Shown: positions 37,122 to 46,712 of the stretch, piece by piece | How positions within the stretch are numbered: position 1 is the stretch's first letter | Layout: each line of letters begins with the position of its first letter | NCBI RefSeq assembly: GCF_004139715.1 | Contig: NZ_CP035544.1 | Coordinates: 1,860,001-1,924,000, forward strand | Source: Muriicola soli | GTDB taxonomy: Bacteria; Bacteroidota; Bacteroidia; Flavobacteriales; Flavobacteriaceae | Direction of reading: 5' to 3' | Length of the DNA stretch: 64,000 nucleotides | Translations under genes and position numbers: made by a program | Notes under the pieces: model-generated | The model's database searches: none | What the model saw: the letters and a program-made list of their open reading frames with translations, nothing else | What the model was told of the DNA's origin: nothing

Positions 37122-37669
37122 AAAAACTGATGCTACTTTTATTTGTATTTGCGGTCTTCGCCTGCAAAGAAGCTGAACCGAGAAGGCCGGTCAAGGTAAA
37201 TTCCGGATCCTTTATCAAGGAGTCGGCAGAAAGAAACAGACGAATTCTGGAAGCGGAAGAAAAATTAATCAGCGAGATCATTAAAATCGACAGCCTTAAT
37301 GAATACACAGCTACATCAGAAGGAAGTTGGTATACCTATCTGTTGAGCAATGAGGTGAGCACCTATACTCCTCAAACGAATGATTTGGTCCGATTTACAT
37401 ATGCACTTCTAACCCTCCAAAATGATACTATCTATTCTGAAGAAGAAATAGGCCTACAAACTTACAAGGTAGACAAACAGGGGCTGTTTCCGGGCTTGAG
37501 GAATAGTATTAAGTTATTAAAAGAAGGAGAAAAAGCCATTTTTCTGTTTCCGTCATCACTCGCCTATGGATACCCGGGCGACAAAAATAAAATTGGGGTT
37601 AACGTACCCTTAAAAGCAGTAATTACCATTATTCATATTGAAACCGATAAAGAAGAAAGTACACCCTAA
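37118..37669 (+). CDS. gldI: Gliding motility lipoprotein GldI, FKBP-type peptidyl-prolyl isomerase
   Basis: 183 residues, matching GldI. Lipobox V-F-A-C near residues 13-16. A helical linker with SAERNRRILEAEEKLISEIIKIDS leads to GSWYTYLLS and an FKBP domain (PGLRNSIKLLKEGEKAIFLFPSSLAYGYPGD). In Flavobacterium GldI is needed for gliding and is thought to fold periplasmic proteins of the motility or T9SS machinery. It lies between nrnA and a second isomerase gene. Fits the SprB-like protein at the left of the window. Confidence 0.9.
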   Translation: MKKLMLLLFVFAVFACKEAEPRRPVKVNSGSFIKESAERNRRILEAEEKLISEIIKIDSLNEYTATSEGSWYTYLLSNEVSTYTPQTNDLVRFTYALLTLQNDTIYSEEEIGLQTYKVDKQGLFPGLRNSIKLLKEGEKAIFLFPSSLAYGYPGDKNKIGVNVPLKAVITIIHIETDKEESTP

Positions 37670-37681
37670 AGTATTTATTAG

Positions 37682-38791
37682 ATGAAAAAGACCTATTTCT
37701 ATTACGCCACATTTATTTTGCTCCTTATAGGATGCAAGTCGAGCCAGTACGCCCATCTTGGCGATGGCATCTTTGCAGATATCAAAACAACAAAAGGAGA
37801 CATTCTCCTAAAATTGAATCATGAAAGTACTCCGGTTACGGTAGCCAACTTTGTCTCCCTGGCAGAGGGCACAAGTCCTTTTGTAAGTGAAGAGTACAAA
37901 GAGAAGCCCTTCTACAACGGCTTGATTTTCCACAGGGTGATGTCTGATTTTATGATACAGGGAGGTGATCCAACCGCCACCGGGTCGGGGTATCCGGGGT
38001 ATAGATTTAAAGATGAAATTGTAGATTCCCTTCGCCATGACAGGGCAGGAATTCTCTCTATGGCCAATGGTGGACCCAAAACTAATGGCAGCCAGTTTTT
38101 TATCACCCTTAAACCAACCCCATGGCTAGACGGTATCCACACTGTTTTTGGTGAAGTTGTTGAGGGAATGGCTGTGGTTGATTCAATTGGTATTGTAGAA
38201 ACCAACCAGAAGAACAGACCGGCTGTGGATGTCGTTATGAACTCGGTTGAGATTATCAGAAATGGAAAGGAAGCTAAAAATTTTGATGCCGTCCAAATCA
38301 TGAGTGATTACTTCGCCGAAGAAGAGGAAGCCATTGCCGCCATGAAAAAAATGCAAACGGATTTCGCTGAAGAAATGGCTGCACAAAAAGCTGCTGCGAC
38401 GGCACTCCCCTCAGGATTAAAATTGATTGTCCTGGAAGAAGGAAGTGGAGAAAAACCTAAGATCGGACAAAAAGTGATGGTCAATTATGCAGGCTATTTA
38501 GAAGACGGCTCTATGTTTGACAGCAATTACGAGGAAGTCGCAAAGAAATACGAAAGATTTGATGAGGACAGAAAACTCGGTGGTGGGTACGATCCCTTCC
38601 CAATGGACTTCAGTCCGGATGCCCGACTCATACCCGGATTCAAAGAAGGGATGCTTTCCATGAAGGTCGGCGATAAAATAAGGGTATTTATCCCTCCTCA
38701 CTTAGGCTACGGCCAGCAGGGAAGTGGCCCTATACCGCCAAATTCCAATCTGGTCTTCGATCTGGAGATCACAGGAATATTTGGAGACTAA
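37682..38791 (+). CDS. Dual immunophilin lipoprotein: cyclophilin fused to FKBP
   Basis: 369 residues. Lipobox L-I-G-C ending at residue 18. Residues about 30-200 are a cyclophilin domain: NGLIFHRVMSDFMIQGGDPTATGSG, ILSMANGGPKTNGSQFFITL and HTVFGEVVEGM, with the catalytic Arg in FHRV. After an acidic, Ala/Met-rich helical linker (about 205-245), residues 255-369 form an FKBP domain with VMVNYAGYLEDGSMFDSN, LIPGFKEGMLSMKVGDK and PPHLGYGQQGSGPIPPNSNLVF. Dual-family immunophilins of this order (CFBP) are known in Flavobacterium. Two different proline isomerases on one membrane anchor next to gldI suggest a role in folding exported proteins. Confidence 0.9.
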   Translation: MKKTYFYYATFILLLIGCKSSQYAHLGDGIFADIKTTKGDILLKLNHESTPVTVANFVSLAEGTSPFVSEEYKEKPFYNGLIFHRVMSDFMIQGGDPTATGSGYPGYRFKDEIVDSLRHDRAGILSMANGGPKTNGSQFFITLKPTPWLDGIHTVFGEVVEGMAVVDSIGIVETNQKNRPAVDVVMNSVEIIRNGKEAKNFDAVQIMSDYFAEEEEAIAAMKKMQTDFAEEMAAQKAAATALPSGLKLIVLEEGSGEKPKIGQKVMVNYAGYLEDGSMFDSNYEEVAKKYERFDEDRKLGGGYDPFPMDFSPDARLIPGFKEGMLSMKVGDKIRVFIPPHLGYGQQGSGPIPPNSNLVFDLEITGIFGD

Positions 38792-38798
38792 AATTCAT

Positions 38799-38821
38799 CC
38801 CCGCCAATGGCGGGGTTTTTT
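38799..38821 (+). terminator. Strong Rho-independent terminator after the immunophilin gene
   Basis: CCCCGCC (38799-38805), loop AAT, GGCGGGG (38809-38815), then six T (38816-38821). A perfect 7-bp GC-rich stem eight bases after the stop. The T run overlaps the stop of the convergent pepD gene. On the minus strand there is no T tract, so it mainly ends plus-strand transcription. Confidence 0.9.
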
Positions 38822-40271
38822 ATGCCTTGGGAATTTCAGATAATATCGTCTTCAGAAATTTCCAGAATTTTTGTACTGAGGAGATCTGCACACGTTCATC
38901 CGGGGAATGCGCCCCTTTGATATTCGGACCGAAGCTTATCATATCCATTTGAGGATAGTGACTGCCCAGAATACCGCATTCCAGGCCCGCGTGACATGCC
39001 AAAACATTGGGCGATTCCTGAAATAATTCTTTGTATTGCTGTACGAGTACCTTAAGGATTTCAGAATCGGGATCTGGGGTCCAACCCGGATAATCCCCGC
39101 TTAGATTCACTTCGTAACCCGCGAGTTCCAGGACTGAGCTCAGACTACTGGCTAAGTTCAATTTACCAGATTCCACTGAAGAGCGTGTAAGGCAGCTGAT
39201 TTTGATTTTCCCTTTTCCCACCTCTACCCTGGCGAGGTTATTAGACGTTTCCACCAGGTCCTTAATTGAAGTACTCATAGCAAAAACACCATTGTGAACC
39301 CCCTGAACGGCCCTGAGTAGCTTTCCCTGAGCGTCGTTACCCATGCATTTAGAGGGAAGATCTTGCGCAGATAGACTAATATTCAGCCTGGGCTCTGTTA
39401 TTCGCAGTTCCAACTTAATATTCTCTATCATTTCCTGAATACCGGCAAGAACTTTTTCTTCACTGCCAGTAATAGCAAATCGGGCTACACTTTCTCTGGG
39501 AATCGCGTTTCGAAGTCCGCCTCCATCTATTTCACAGAGGTGTATTGAGCCTTTATCTGCGGCCGCAAAGAGAAGCCTGTTCATAATTTTATTGGCATTG
39601 CCAAAGCCACGGTGGATATCCATCCCGCTGTGTCCACCCTGTAATCCATTAACAAGGAGCTGGTATCCTTTCGCCCCGGAAGGCAGATCTGTCTCGATGT
39701 AATTTCCTGTCGCAGTAATATCAACACCCCCGGCGCATCCGATATCGATTTCATCGTCCTCTTCCGTATCCAGGTTCAGCAAGATAGATCCTTTTAACAG
39801 ACCTCCCTCAAGACCTTTAGCCCCGGTCATTCCGGTTTCTTCGTCAATGGTAAAAAGAGCTTCCAGGGGAGGGTGTGGAATTTCATCTCCGGCCAGTATG
39901 GCCATAATCGCTGCCACGCCCATTCCGTTATCGGCACCAAGTGTAGTTCCCCTGGCTTTTACCCAATCCCCGTCTACGTACATCTCGATACCCTGCTCGT
40001 CAAAATTAAATACTGTATCGTTATTCTTCTGATGAACCATGTCGAGATGCGACTGAAGCACTACAGTTTTTCTGTCCTCCATCCCGGCTGTTGCGGGTTT
40101 CCTTATGATCACATTGCCTACCCTGTCCTTGCTAGTTTCTAGACCGAGTGAACTCCCAAAATCCATCATAAAAGCGATGACACGTTCCTCTTTTTTCGAG
40201 GGTCGGGGGACTGCATTGAGCTTGGAAAAATAGTTCCAGACGGCTTTGGGTTCTAAGTTTTGAATGTCCAT
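38820..40271 (-). CDS. pepD: Aminoacyl-histidine dipeptidase (M20 family)
   Basis: 483 residues, normal for PepD. It hydrolyses Xaa-His and related dipeptides with two zinc ions. Metal and catalytic motifs: SHLDMVHQK with H75 and D77, GADNGMG, DEETGMTGAKGLEGG, LNLDTEEDDEIDIGCAGG and a late CHAGLECG with the final His ligand region. A cytoplasmic enzyme; no signal peptide. Single-gene unit with its own promoter. Confidence 0.93.
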   Translation of the reverse strand: MDIQNLEPKAVWNYFSKLNAVPRPSKKEERVIAFMMDFGSSLGLETSKDRVGNVIIRKPATAGMEDRKTVVLQSHLDMVHQKNNDTVFNFDEQGIEMYVDGDWVKARGTTLGADNGMGVAAIMAILAGDEIPHPPLEALFTIDEETGMTGAKGLEGGLLKGSILLNLDTEEDDEIDIGCAGGVDITATGNYIETDLPSGAKGYQLLVNGLQGGHSGMDIHRGFGNANKIMNRLLFAAADKGSIHLCEIDGGGLRNAIPRESVARFAITGSEEKVLAGIQEMIENIKLELRITEPRLNISLSAQDLPSKCMGNDAQGKLLRAVQGVHNGVFAMSTSIKDLVETSNNLARVEVGKGKIKISCLTRSSVESGKLNLASSLSSVLELAGYEVNLSGDYPGWTPDPDSEILKVLVQQYKELFQESPNVLACHAGLECGILGSHYPQMDMISFGPNIKGAHSPDERVQISSVQKFWKFLKTILSEIPKA

Positions 40272-40294
40272 TTGAATTTCTGCTGATTTTAGTT

Positions 40295-40302
40295 CAAAAA
40301 TA
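40295..40302 (-). promoter_or_regulatory. -7 promoter element for pepD, TATTTTTG
   Basis: Minus-strand TATTTTTG, 23 bases before the pepD ATG at 40271. Confidence 0.5.
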
Positions 40303-40349
40303 CTCAGCCCTATTGAAACGCACTCATAAAAATGGGTAAATTTACAGTC

Positions 40350-41417
40350 ATGAATTACAGGCTGAAAAACGCTATTGTCCTCGCTTTACCCGTCCAAATC
40401 ATTCTGATTAGCTGGATCAGTAATTATCCTTCCTTTATTGAAGAGTACTACAGTCGCGGTATTTACCCGGTAATTGCGGAAAGCATGCGCTGGCTTTACG
40501 GCTGGATTCCATTTTCCCTGGGCGACATTCTCTATACCCTTTTAGGACTGCTGGCCATACGCTATCTATTTACTAAGTGGATTTACATTAGAACAAAACC
40601 TGTCGCATTTATTCGAAACCTGCTGGTAGTTTTCTCAGTGGCATATCTGACCTTTCACCTGCTCTGGGGCCTTAACTACTATCGCGAACCACTTGCAAAA
40701 ACATTGGGCTTACAAGCTTCCTATTCCGTGGAAGAATTGCTCGAATTTACAACCCGACTCACTGAAGAAGCCAATCGACAACATCTGGTTTTGACGGGCA
40801 ATGATAGCGTACAAGTAAGCTTTTCCTTTAGCCGCCGGGAGATCTTCAAAAAAGTAGGAGCTGAAGACCATCCTGTATCTGACGAATTCCCGGAATTAGA
40901 GTATACAAACCCCAGTATCAAAGGATCGCTCTACAGTTTGGCTCTTACCTATATGGGCTATGGAGGCTATCTCAATCCCTTTACCCTCGAATCACAAGTC
41001 AATAGGAAAATACCCATGTTCAGGTTCCCTGTGGTCAGTTGTCACGAGATGGCACATCAATTGGGGTATGCCGCTGAAAATGAAGCTAATTTTATCGGGT
41101 ATCTGAGGGCCGTCAACCAAAACGACCCGCATATTAAATACGCAGCCCTCTCCTATGCCCTTGGATATTGTCTCGCAGATCTCAGGTTCCAGGACGAGGA
41201 TAAATTTCAGGAGGTCTACGGGAAGGTAAACCAGGGAATAAAATTAGACTACGAAGAGCTTAGTGATTTTTGGATCTCCTATGAAAATCCTCTCGAGCCT
41301 GTTTTTAAAGAAGTCTACAACAGTTTTTTAAAAGCCAACAATCAAGTGGAGGGGATTCGCAGTTACAATCAGGTAGTAGCACTTCTCGTGGCTTATCACA
41401 AGCAATCACCCCTTTAA
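40350..41417 (+). CDS. DUF3810 membrane protein, putative zinc metalloprotease
   Basis: 355 residues from ATG at 40350; an in-frame ATG 18 bases earlier is possible. Three membrane segments fall in the first 110 residues, then a soluble domain with HEMAH (232-236) and a following ENEANFIGYL, the arrangement of a gluzincin-like zinc site. DUF3810 has no proven function that I know of. Its gene is divergent from pepD, and nothing else links it to a pathway. Confidence 0.82.
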   Translation: MNYRLKNAIVLALPVQIILISWISNYPSFIEEYYSRGIYPVIAESMRWLYGWIPFSLGDILYTLLGLLAIRYLFTKWIYIRTKPVAFIRNLLVVFSVAYLTFHLLWGLNYYREPLAKTLGLQASYSVEELLEFTTRLTEEANRQHLVLTGNDSVQVSFSFSRREIFKKVGAEDHPVSDEFPELEYTNPSIKGSLYSLALTYMGYGGYLNPFTLESQVNRKIPMFRFPVVSCHEMAHQLGYAAENEANFIGYLRAVNQNDPHIKYAALSYALGYCLADLRFQDEDKFQEVYGKVNQGIKLDYEELSDFWISYENPLEPVFKEVYNSFLKANNQVEGIRSYNQVVALLVAYHKQSPL

Positions 41418-41540
41418 AAACTCAGTCTTGAACTTCGCACTACATGCGAATAGCACGGTCATATGTTAAAAAGATGGGAATACCCTTCAATTCTCAACAG
41501 TTCGTTTATTTTTAGGCCGCTAATTTAAAATACAGCCTTT

Positions 41541-44498
41541 ATGAATTTAAAATACATGATCTGGGCTATCGCCTGCTTATGTGCGGTACCACTTTCTTCC
41601 CAGGACTACTTTCCGAAAAATGACGGGGTGAAAGCAGAAAATAATAATTATACTGCGCTTACCCATGCCAGGATCTATGTAACGCCGTCGCAGATCATAG
41701 AAGACGGGACTTTATTGATTAAAGATGGTAAAGTGGTTTCTGCAGCTGCATCGGTTAATATTCCCTCTAATAGCGTAGTTATCGATCTGAAAGGCAAATA
41801 CATTTATCCTTCTTTTATTGATGTGTATTCCACTTTTGGGGTAGAGCAGCCAAAACGCCCATCAGGGGGTGGCCGCTCTCCTCAATACGATCCCACCCGC
41901 GAGGGATTCTACTGGAATGATCACATCATGCCGGAAGCTGACGCGATCAATTCGTATAAGTACGACGACAAAAGTGCCAAGGCCCTCCGTGAAGCAGGCT
42001 TTGGTGTTGTCAACTCCCATATTCAGGATGGTATTGCACGCGGAACCGGGGTCTTGGTAGCTCTTAATTCTGAAGGGAACGAAGCTGAACGCATTGTCGA
42101 CGACAATTCTGCTCAGTATTTTTCTTTTGACCGAAGTATCTTAAAAAATCAGTCGTATCCCACTTCCCTTATGGGTGCGATGGCCTTGCTTAGGCAGATG
42201 TACAGTGATGCCTCCTGGTATCAGAAAGGGATGGTAGATACCAAAGACAGATCTTTGGAGGCCCTGCTTGAGAACAAAGGCCTGGTTCAGGTTTTTGCAG
42301 CAGGAAATGCCGGGAATATCCTCAGGGCAGACAAAATAGGTGATGCCTTTGGTGTTCAATATGCCATCCTGGGAGGTGGAAATGAATTTGAACTTATTGA
42401 CGAAATCAAGTCGACCAATGCAAAACTCATCATTCCGGTTAATTTTCCGGATGCTTATGACGTTTCGGATCCTTTTCAGGCCGATTATGTCTCTCTGAAA
42501 GATATGAGGCATTGGAACCAGGCACCTTCTAATCCCAAGGTCCTTGCCGATAATGGAATTGCTTTTAGTTTTACCCTACACGATCTTAAAAGTCCATCGG
42601 CCTTGAAAGAAAAGATCCAAAAGGCCATTACCTATGGTTTATCTGAAGAAAAGGCTTTGGAAGCCCTTACCCTGGCTCCGGCGACCCTCTTGGGCAAGTC
42701 TCAGATGATAGGATCTCTGCAGCCCGGGCGCTATGCGAATTTCCTGATAACCTCCGGAAGTGTTTTTGAAAAGGAAACCACTCTCTATGAAAACTGGGTC
42801 CAGGGACAAAAAAATATGATCAATGCCATGGATCTGAAAGATATACGTGGAACATACGACCTCCGGGTAGGAGGCACTACCTATGATCTCAGTATCAGCG
42901 GGGAAGTTTCAAAACCCAAGGCTGAAGTAAAGCAGGATACCGTAAAACTGACCTCAAAATTCAGTTACGACGGGGACTGGGTTACGATGTCTGTAACAAC
43001 AGCCGATCGGGATACCTACCGGATGACGGCGAGGGTCAATACGGATAGTGACAACTTAAACGGAAAGCTAATCCTGCCCAATGGTGTTGATTCACAATTT
43101 ACGGCAATGCGGAAGGAAGGACCTTCAAGCACCTCTTCAGAAAAAGAGGAGGGGGATTCCGTAGCTCCGAAAGTTATGCCATTAAAATTTCCTAATGTAG
43201 GATACGGTTATACTGAAAAAAGGAAGGCAGAAGATATGTTGTTCAGAAATGCAACTGTTTGGACAGGAGAAGCCGAAGGCGTATTGCAAAATACAGATGT
43301 GTTGGTCAGGAATGGAAAAATTTCTAAAATCGGTAAGAACCTCAACGCCGGAAGTGCCAAAGTAATTGATGCCAGCGGGAAACACCTTACTGCTGGAATT
43401 ATTGACGAGCACAGTCATATTGCCGGGCTGGCTATTAACGAGGCCGGACAGAATTCTTCTGCTGAAGTAAAAATGACCGATGTTGTAGATCCCTCGGATA
43501 TGGACCTGTACCGCAATCTGGCCGGAGGAGTAACCACCGTACAATTGCTACACGGATCAGCCAATCCCATTGGAGGAAGGTCGGCAATTCTCAGGCTAAA
43601 ATGGGGAGAATCTGCAGACCAGCTTATCTTCGAGAACATGCCTAAATTTATAAAATTCGCTCTGGGAGAAAACGTAAAGCAGAGTAACTGGAACAGTTTC
43701 AATCGCTTTCCCCAAACCAGGATGGGGGTAGAACAGGTTTTTGTAAACTATTTCCAGAGAGCCAAAGAATACCAGGCTGTAAAAGAAAGTGGGAAGCCTT
43801 ATCGCTACGATGAAGAAATGGAGGTCCTTGCAGAAATTCTCCGGGGAGAACGATTTATCAGCTGCCATTCTTACGTACAAAGTGAGATCAACATGCTGAT
43901 GAAAGTTGCTGAAAAATTCAATTTCAGGGTGAATACCTTTACCCACATCCTCGAAGGGTATAAAGTGGCCGATAAAATGGCTGAACACGGTGTGGGAGGA
44001 TCTACTTTCAGCGACTGGTGGGCATACAAATACGAGGTAAATGATGCGATCCCATATAATGCAGCCATCATGGCGAGCCAGGGGGTTACAGTTGCCATCA
44101 ATAGTGATGACGCCGAAATGTCAAGGCGCTTAAATCAGGAAGCAGGTAAAACCGTGAAATACGGGGGGATGTCTGAGGAGGAAGCCTGGAAAACAGTGAC
44201 TCTGAATCCTGCAAAACTTCTACACATCGATGATCGCGTGGGAAGTATAAAAGAAGGAAAGGAAGCCGATCTGGTACTTTGGAATGCTCACCCTCTCTCG
44301 GTTTATGCCAAAGCAGAAAAAACCATTATTCAGGGAACCACTTATTTTGACCTACAGGAAGACAAGGCCTTGAGGGAAGCCATTAAAAAGGAGCGCAGTG
44401 AGCTGGTCAGGATGATGCTTGATGAGAAAGACGGAGGGAGTAAAATGCAGCGACCCACACAAAGCAAGAAAGAAAGATTTAACTGTGATACCCTATAA
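41541..44498 (+). CDS. Large exported amidohydrolase-like protein with two modules
   Basis: 985 residues with a signal peptide ending near residue 20. Two amidohydrolase modules are joined by a beta-rich linker (about 430-565). The N-module has the usual start (ALTHARIYV, DGTLLIKDGKVV) but the place of the H-x-H metal site reads PSFIDVYST, so its metal centre is degenerate. The C-module keeps it: AGIIDEHSHIAG with H624 and H626, then a late VAINSDDAEMSRRLNQEAGK with the Asp. The organisation suggests that only the C-module is catalytic. A partner gene of the same family follows by 10 bases. The substrate is unknown; likely periplasmic amidohydrolase or peptidase activity. Confidence 0.85.
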   Translation: MNLKYMIWAIACLCAVPLSSQDYFPKNDGVKAENNNYTALTHARIYVTPSQIIEDGTLLIKDGKVVSAAASVNIPSNSVVIDLKGKYIYPSFIDVYSTFGVEQPKRPSGGGRSPQYDPTREGFYWNDHIMPEADAINSYKYDDKSAKALREAGFGVVNSHIQDGIARGTGVLVALNSEGNEAERIVDDNSAQYFSFDRSILKNQSYPTSLMGAMALLRQMYSDASWYQKGMVDTKDRSLEALLENKGLVQVFAAGNAGNILRADKIGDAFGVQYAILGGGNEFELIDEIKSTNAKLIIPVNFPDAYDVSDPFQADYVSLKDMRHWNQAPSNPKVLADNGIAFSFTLHDLKSPSALKEKIQKAITYGLSEEKALEALTLAPATLLGKSQMIGSLQPGRYANFLITSGSVFEKETTLYENWVQGQKNMINAMDLKDIRGTYDLRVGGTTYDLSISGEVSKPKAEVKQDTVKLTSKFSYDGDWVTMSVTTADRDTYRMTARVNTDSDNLNGKLILPNGVDSQFTAMRKEGPSSTSSEKEEGDSVAPKVMPLKFPNVGYGYTEKRKAEDMLFRNATVWTGEAEGVLQNTDVLVRNGKISKIGKNLNAGSAKVIDASGKHLTAGIIDEHSHIAGLAINEAGQNSSAEVKMTDVVDPSDMDLYRNLAGGVTTVQLLHGSANPIGGRSAILRLKWGESADQLIFENMPKFIKFALGENVKQSNWNSFNRFPQTRMGVEQVFVNYFQRAKEYQAVKESGKPYRYDEEMEVLAEILRGERFISCHSYVQSEINMLMKVAEKFNFRVNTFTHILEGYKVADKMAEHGVGGSTFSDWWAYKYEVNDAIPYNAAIMASQGVTVAINSDDAEMSRRLNQEAGKTVKYGGMSEEEAWKTVTLNPAKLLHIDDRVGSIKEGKEADLVLWNAHPLSVYAKAEKTIIQGTTYFDLQEDKALREAIKKERSELVRMMLDEKDGGSKMQRPTQSKKERFNCDTL

Positions 44499-44508
44499 TA
44501 TCAGGAAT

Positions 44509-45798
44509 ATGAAAAAATTAGTATATATCGTAATCGCCCTGTTAACAGGGATCAATCAAAACGGCCTAGCGCAGCAAACACCTGCCCCGGCCCAGACAGA
44601 ATCTATCTCGATCACAGGTGCTACGGCCCATGTTGGGAATGGGACTATCATAGAGAATTGCACCCTCGTATTTGAAGCGGGAAAAATCACCGCCATGGGG
44701 GCTGATGTCACTCCGAAGGGCAAGGTAATTGACGCCAGTGGAAAGCACTTATATCCCGGATTTATTGCTCCGGGAAAATCCCTCGGACTTATTGAAGTCA
44801 ATGCCGTACGGGCCAGTAACGACCAGGATGAAATTGGGTCGCTTATCCCTCATGTACGAAGCCTTATTGCCTACAACGCTGAATCGAAAGTGGTTGAGAG
44901 TATGAGGCCCAATGGCGTACTTCTAGGTCAGGTTACTCCCCGGGGTGGAAGGATTTCCGGTACCTCATCCATAGTACAGTTTGATGCCTGGAATTGGGAA
45001 GATGCTGCGGTTAAGGTAGATGATGGCATTCACCTGAACTGGCCTAATACTTTCAGGCGTGGTCGCTGGTGGTTAGGAGAACCAAGGGGCTACCAACCCA
45101 ATAAGGATTACAAAGAACAAGTAGATGAATTGCTTTCGTTTTTAAAAAATGCCCGGGTATACGGAGAAGGAAAAGCCGAGAGTGTAAATCCGGCCTTTGA
45201 AGCCTCCCAAGGTTTATTTGATGGCTCCAAAACCCTCTACGTATATGCCCAGGATGAAAAACAGATTGTAGATGCTATCACTGCCCTTAAAGAGGCTGAT
45301 ATTAATAAGCTCGTGCTCGTAGGTGGTTATCACGCCCACAGGATCACAGCTTTTCTGAAAAATCACAACATTCCCGTCCTGGTTAATTTCACGCATAGCT
45401 TGCCGGAATTTGACGATGATGATTACGACATGACCTACAAGTTGCCAAAGCTTCTGGTTGACGGTGGATTACTAGTGGGCTTGCAAAATGCCGATGCTTC
45501 CAATTTCCAGACCAGGAACCTACCCTTTTATGCCGGGCAAGTGGTGGGACAGGGATTAGACAAGGAAGTGGCCCTGCAGCTTATCAGTGGAAATACTGCT
45601 AAAATATTGGGCATTGACGATTCTTATGGTACCCTGGCAGTAGGTAAGAGCGCTACTCTGTTTATTTCAGAAGGAGATGCACTGGATATGAGGGGGAATC
45701 AACTTACCCATGCTTTTATTGATGGAAGGGAATTATCCCTGGAAACCCATCAAACCGAATTGTGGAAAAGGTATATGGGGAAATACGAGGGAGAATAA
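44509..45798 (+). CDS. Exported amidohydrolase-like protein with degenerate metal site
   Basis: 429 residues from ATG at 44509, which gives a clean signal peptide (KKLVYIVIALLTG, cut near LAQQ). It resembles the N-module of the preceding 985-residue protein: same start pattern, and the metal-site position reads YPGFIAPGKSLGL with no H-x-H. A late SGNTAKILGIDDSYGTLAVGKSATLFI is the usual amidohydrolase C-terminal strand region. Probably a non-catalytic partner subunit. A bidirectional terminator follows. Confidence 0.82.
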   Translation: MKKLVYIVIALLTGINQNGLAQQTPAPAQTESISITGATAHVGNGTIIENCTLVFEAGKITAMGADVTPKGKVIDASGKHLYPGFIAPGKSLGLIEVNAVRASNDQDEIGSLIPHVRSLIAYNAESKVVESMRPNGVLLGQVTPRGGRISGTSSIVQFDAWNWEDAAVKVDDGIHLNWPNTFRRGRWWLGEPRGYQPNKDYKEQVDELLSFLKNARVYGEGKAESVNPAFEASQGLFDGSKTLYVYAQDEKQIVDAITALKEADINKLVLVGGYHAHRITAFLKNHNIPVLVNFTHSLPEFDDDDYDMTYKLPKLLVDGGLLVGLQNADASNFQTRNLPFYAGQVVGQGLDKEVALQLISGNTAKILGIDDSYGTLAVGKSATLFISEGDALDMRGNQLTHAFIDGRELSLETHQTELWKRYMGKYEGE

Positions 45799-45802
45799 AG
45801 GT

Positions 45803-45828
45803 AAAAAGGGGCAAATTGCCCCTTTTTT
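45803..45828. terminator. Bidirectional Rho-independent terminator
   Basis: AAAAAGGGGC (45803-45812), loop AAATT, GCCCCTTTTT (45818-45827), with a sixth T at 45828. It serves the plus-strand amidohydrolase gene and the convergent minus-strand lipoprotein gene, whose stop codon overlaps its right arm. Confidence 0.9.
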
Positions 45829-46639
45829 ATTTCTCTGTAGTATTCACCGGCTTCCTGATCTCCGCATGGTCAGGACGTGCAAACACTTCTTTATCTGCAG
45901 CCTGCTCACTCACTTTAATTTCTTGAAACGCAACGGTATTTCCGGGCTCACCAATTTTACCTTCCTCCACCTTATGCCAGGTAATTGACTGAGGCAGTAA
46001 GAGGCCTGAAATATCCGTCCAATTATTATATCTGATCCAGTGGATGTCATCAGAAGGCACCCCGGTTCTATAGGTAACCGTATAGCCCAACCAGGCCATC
46101 TGCATGGTTTCCGGATCATAGTGTAAATAGTACTCATCTTCCGGAGAAGTACCAATTCCATCCTCATAGCGAATTCCAATTCCCGGGTATTCCTTGCCAT
46201 TGTAGCTGATGGCTTCGGTCTCAAAATATTCAATTCCATCATCGGCAAGTACGAAGGGCATAGCGTAAAAGTAGAACATCAGGTTATGATAGAAAACCGG
46301 ATCTCCTTTGTATTTCCCTTCAGGATCAAAGAGCCAGACGTCCTGCCCGTCGAACCCCATGGAGAAGTCATCGGTTTCAACAATATCTTTTCGGGAATAC
46401 AGATCAATTTGGTGTTTTTCCCTTCCCGATTTTTTCGGTATTTCATAAGACAGATACTTCTGATTTTTCCAGCTAGCAAGGCCTCCGTGTGCTTTAAAAA
46501 CCTCGTTTAAAGCTTCGGGGTATTCTTGAACTTCTTCTTCAACAATCTCAGATTTCATTTCTTTATCCGGTTGTTCTTTAGGCATGTCCTTACAACTAAT
46601 GACTAGTAAAATGATCAGGAAAAGTACAGTGTTTCGCAT
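45827..46639 (-). CDS. DUF6503-like lipoprotein
   Basis: 270 residues. Lipobox V-I-S-C near residue 16, then an acidic spacer. The domain begins with EVFKAHGGLASWKNQKYLSYEI and includes MGFDGQDVWLFDP and YPGIGIRYEDG. This fits the DUF6503 / LolA-like beta-sheet group of periplasmic lipoproteins, with repeated antiparallel strands. Function unknown. No exact promoter element seen ahead of it. Confidence 0.76.
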   Translation of the reverse strand: MRNTVLFLIILLVISCKDMPKEQPDKEMKSEIVEEEVQEYPEALNEVFKAHGGLASWKNQKYLSYEIPKKSGREKHQIDLYSRKDIVETDDFSMGFDGQDVWLFDPEGKYKGDPVFYHNLMFYFYAMPFVLADDGIEYFETEAISYNGKEYPGIGIRYEDGIGTSPEDEYYLHYDPETMQMAWLGYTVTYRTGVPSDDIHWIRYNNWTDISGLLLPQSITWHKVEEGKIGEPGNTVAFQEIKVSEQAADKEVFARPDHAEIRKPVNTTEK

Positions 46640-46700
46640 CGTATAGAATTTATTTACCCCTGCTCTGTCGAGTTTCCACCGGAAAGTTTACAGATTGCTC

Positions 46701-46708
46701 TATTTTTG
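46701..46708 (+). promoter_or_regulatory. -7 promoter element with almost no leader, TATTTTTG
   Basis: Exact TAnnTTTG match ending four bases before the ATG at 46713. This second near-leaderless arrangement resembles the one at 36092. Confidence 0.5.
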
Positions 46709-46712
46709 TTTT

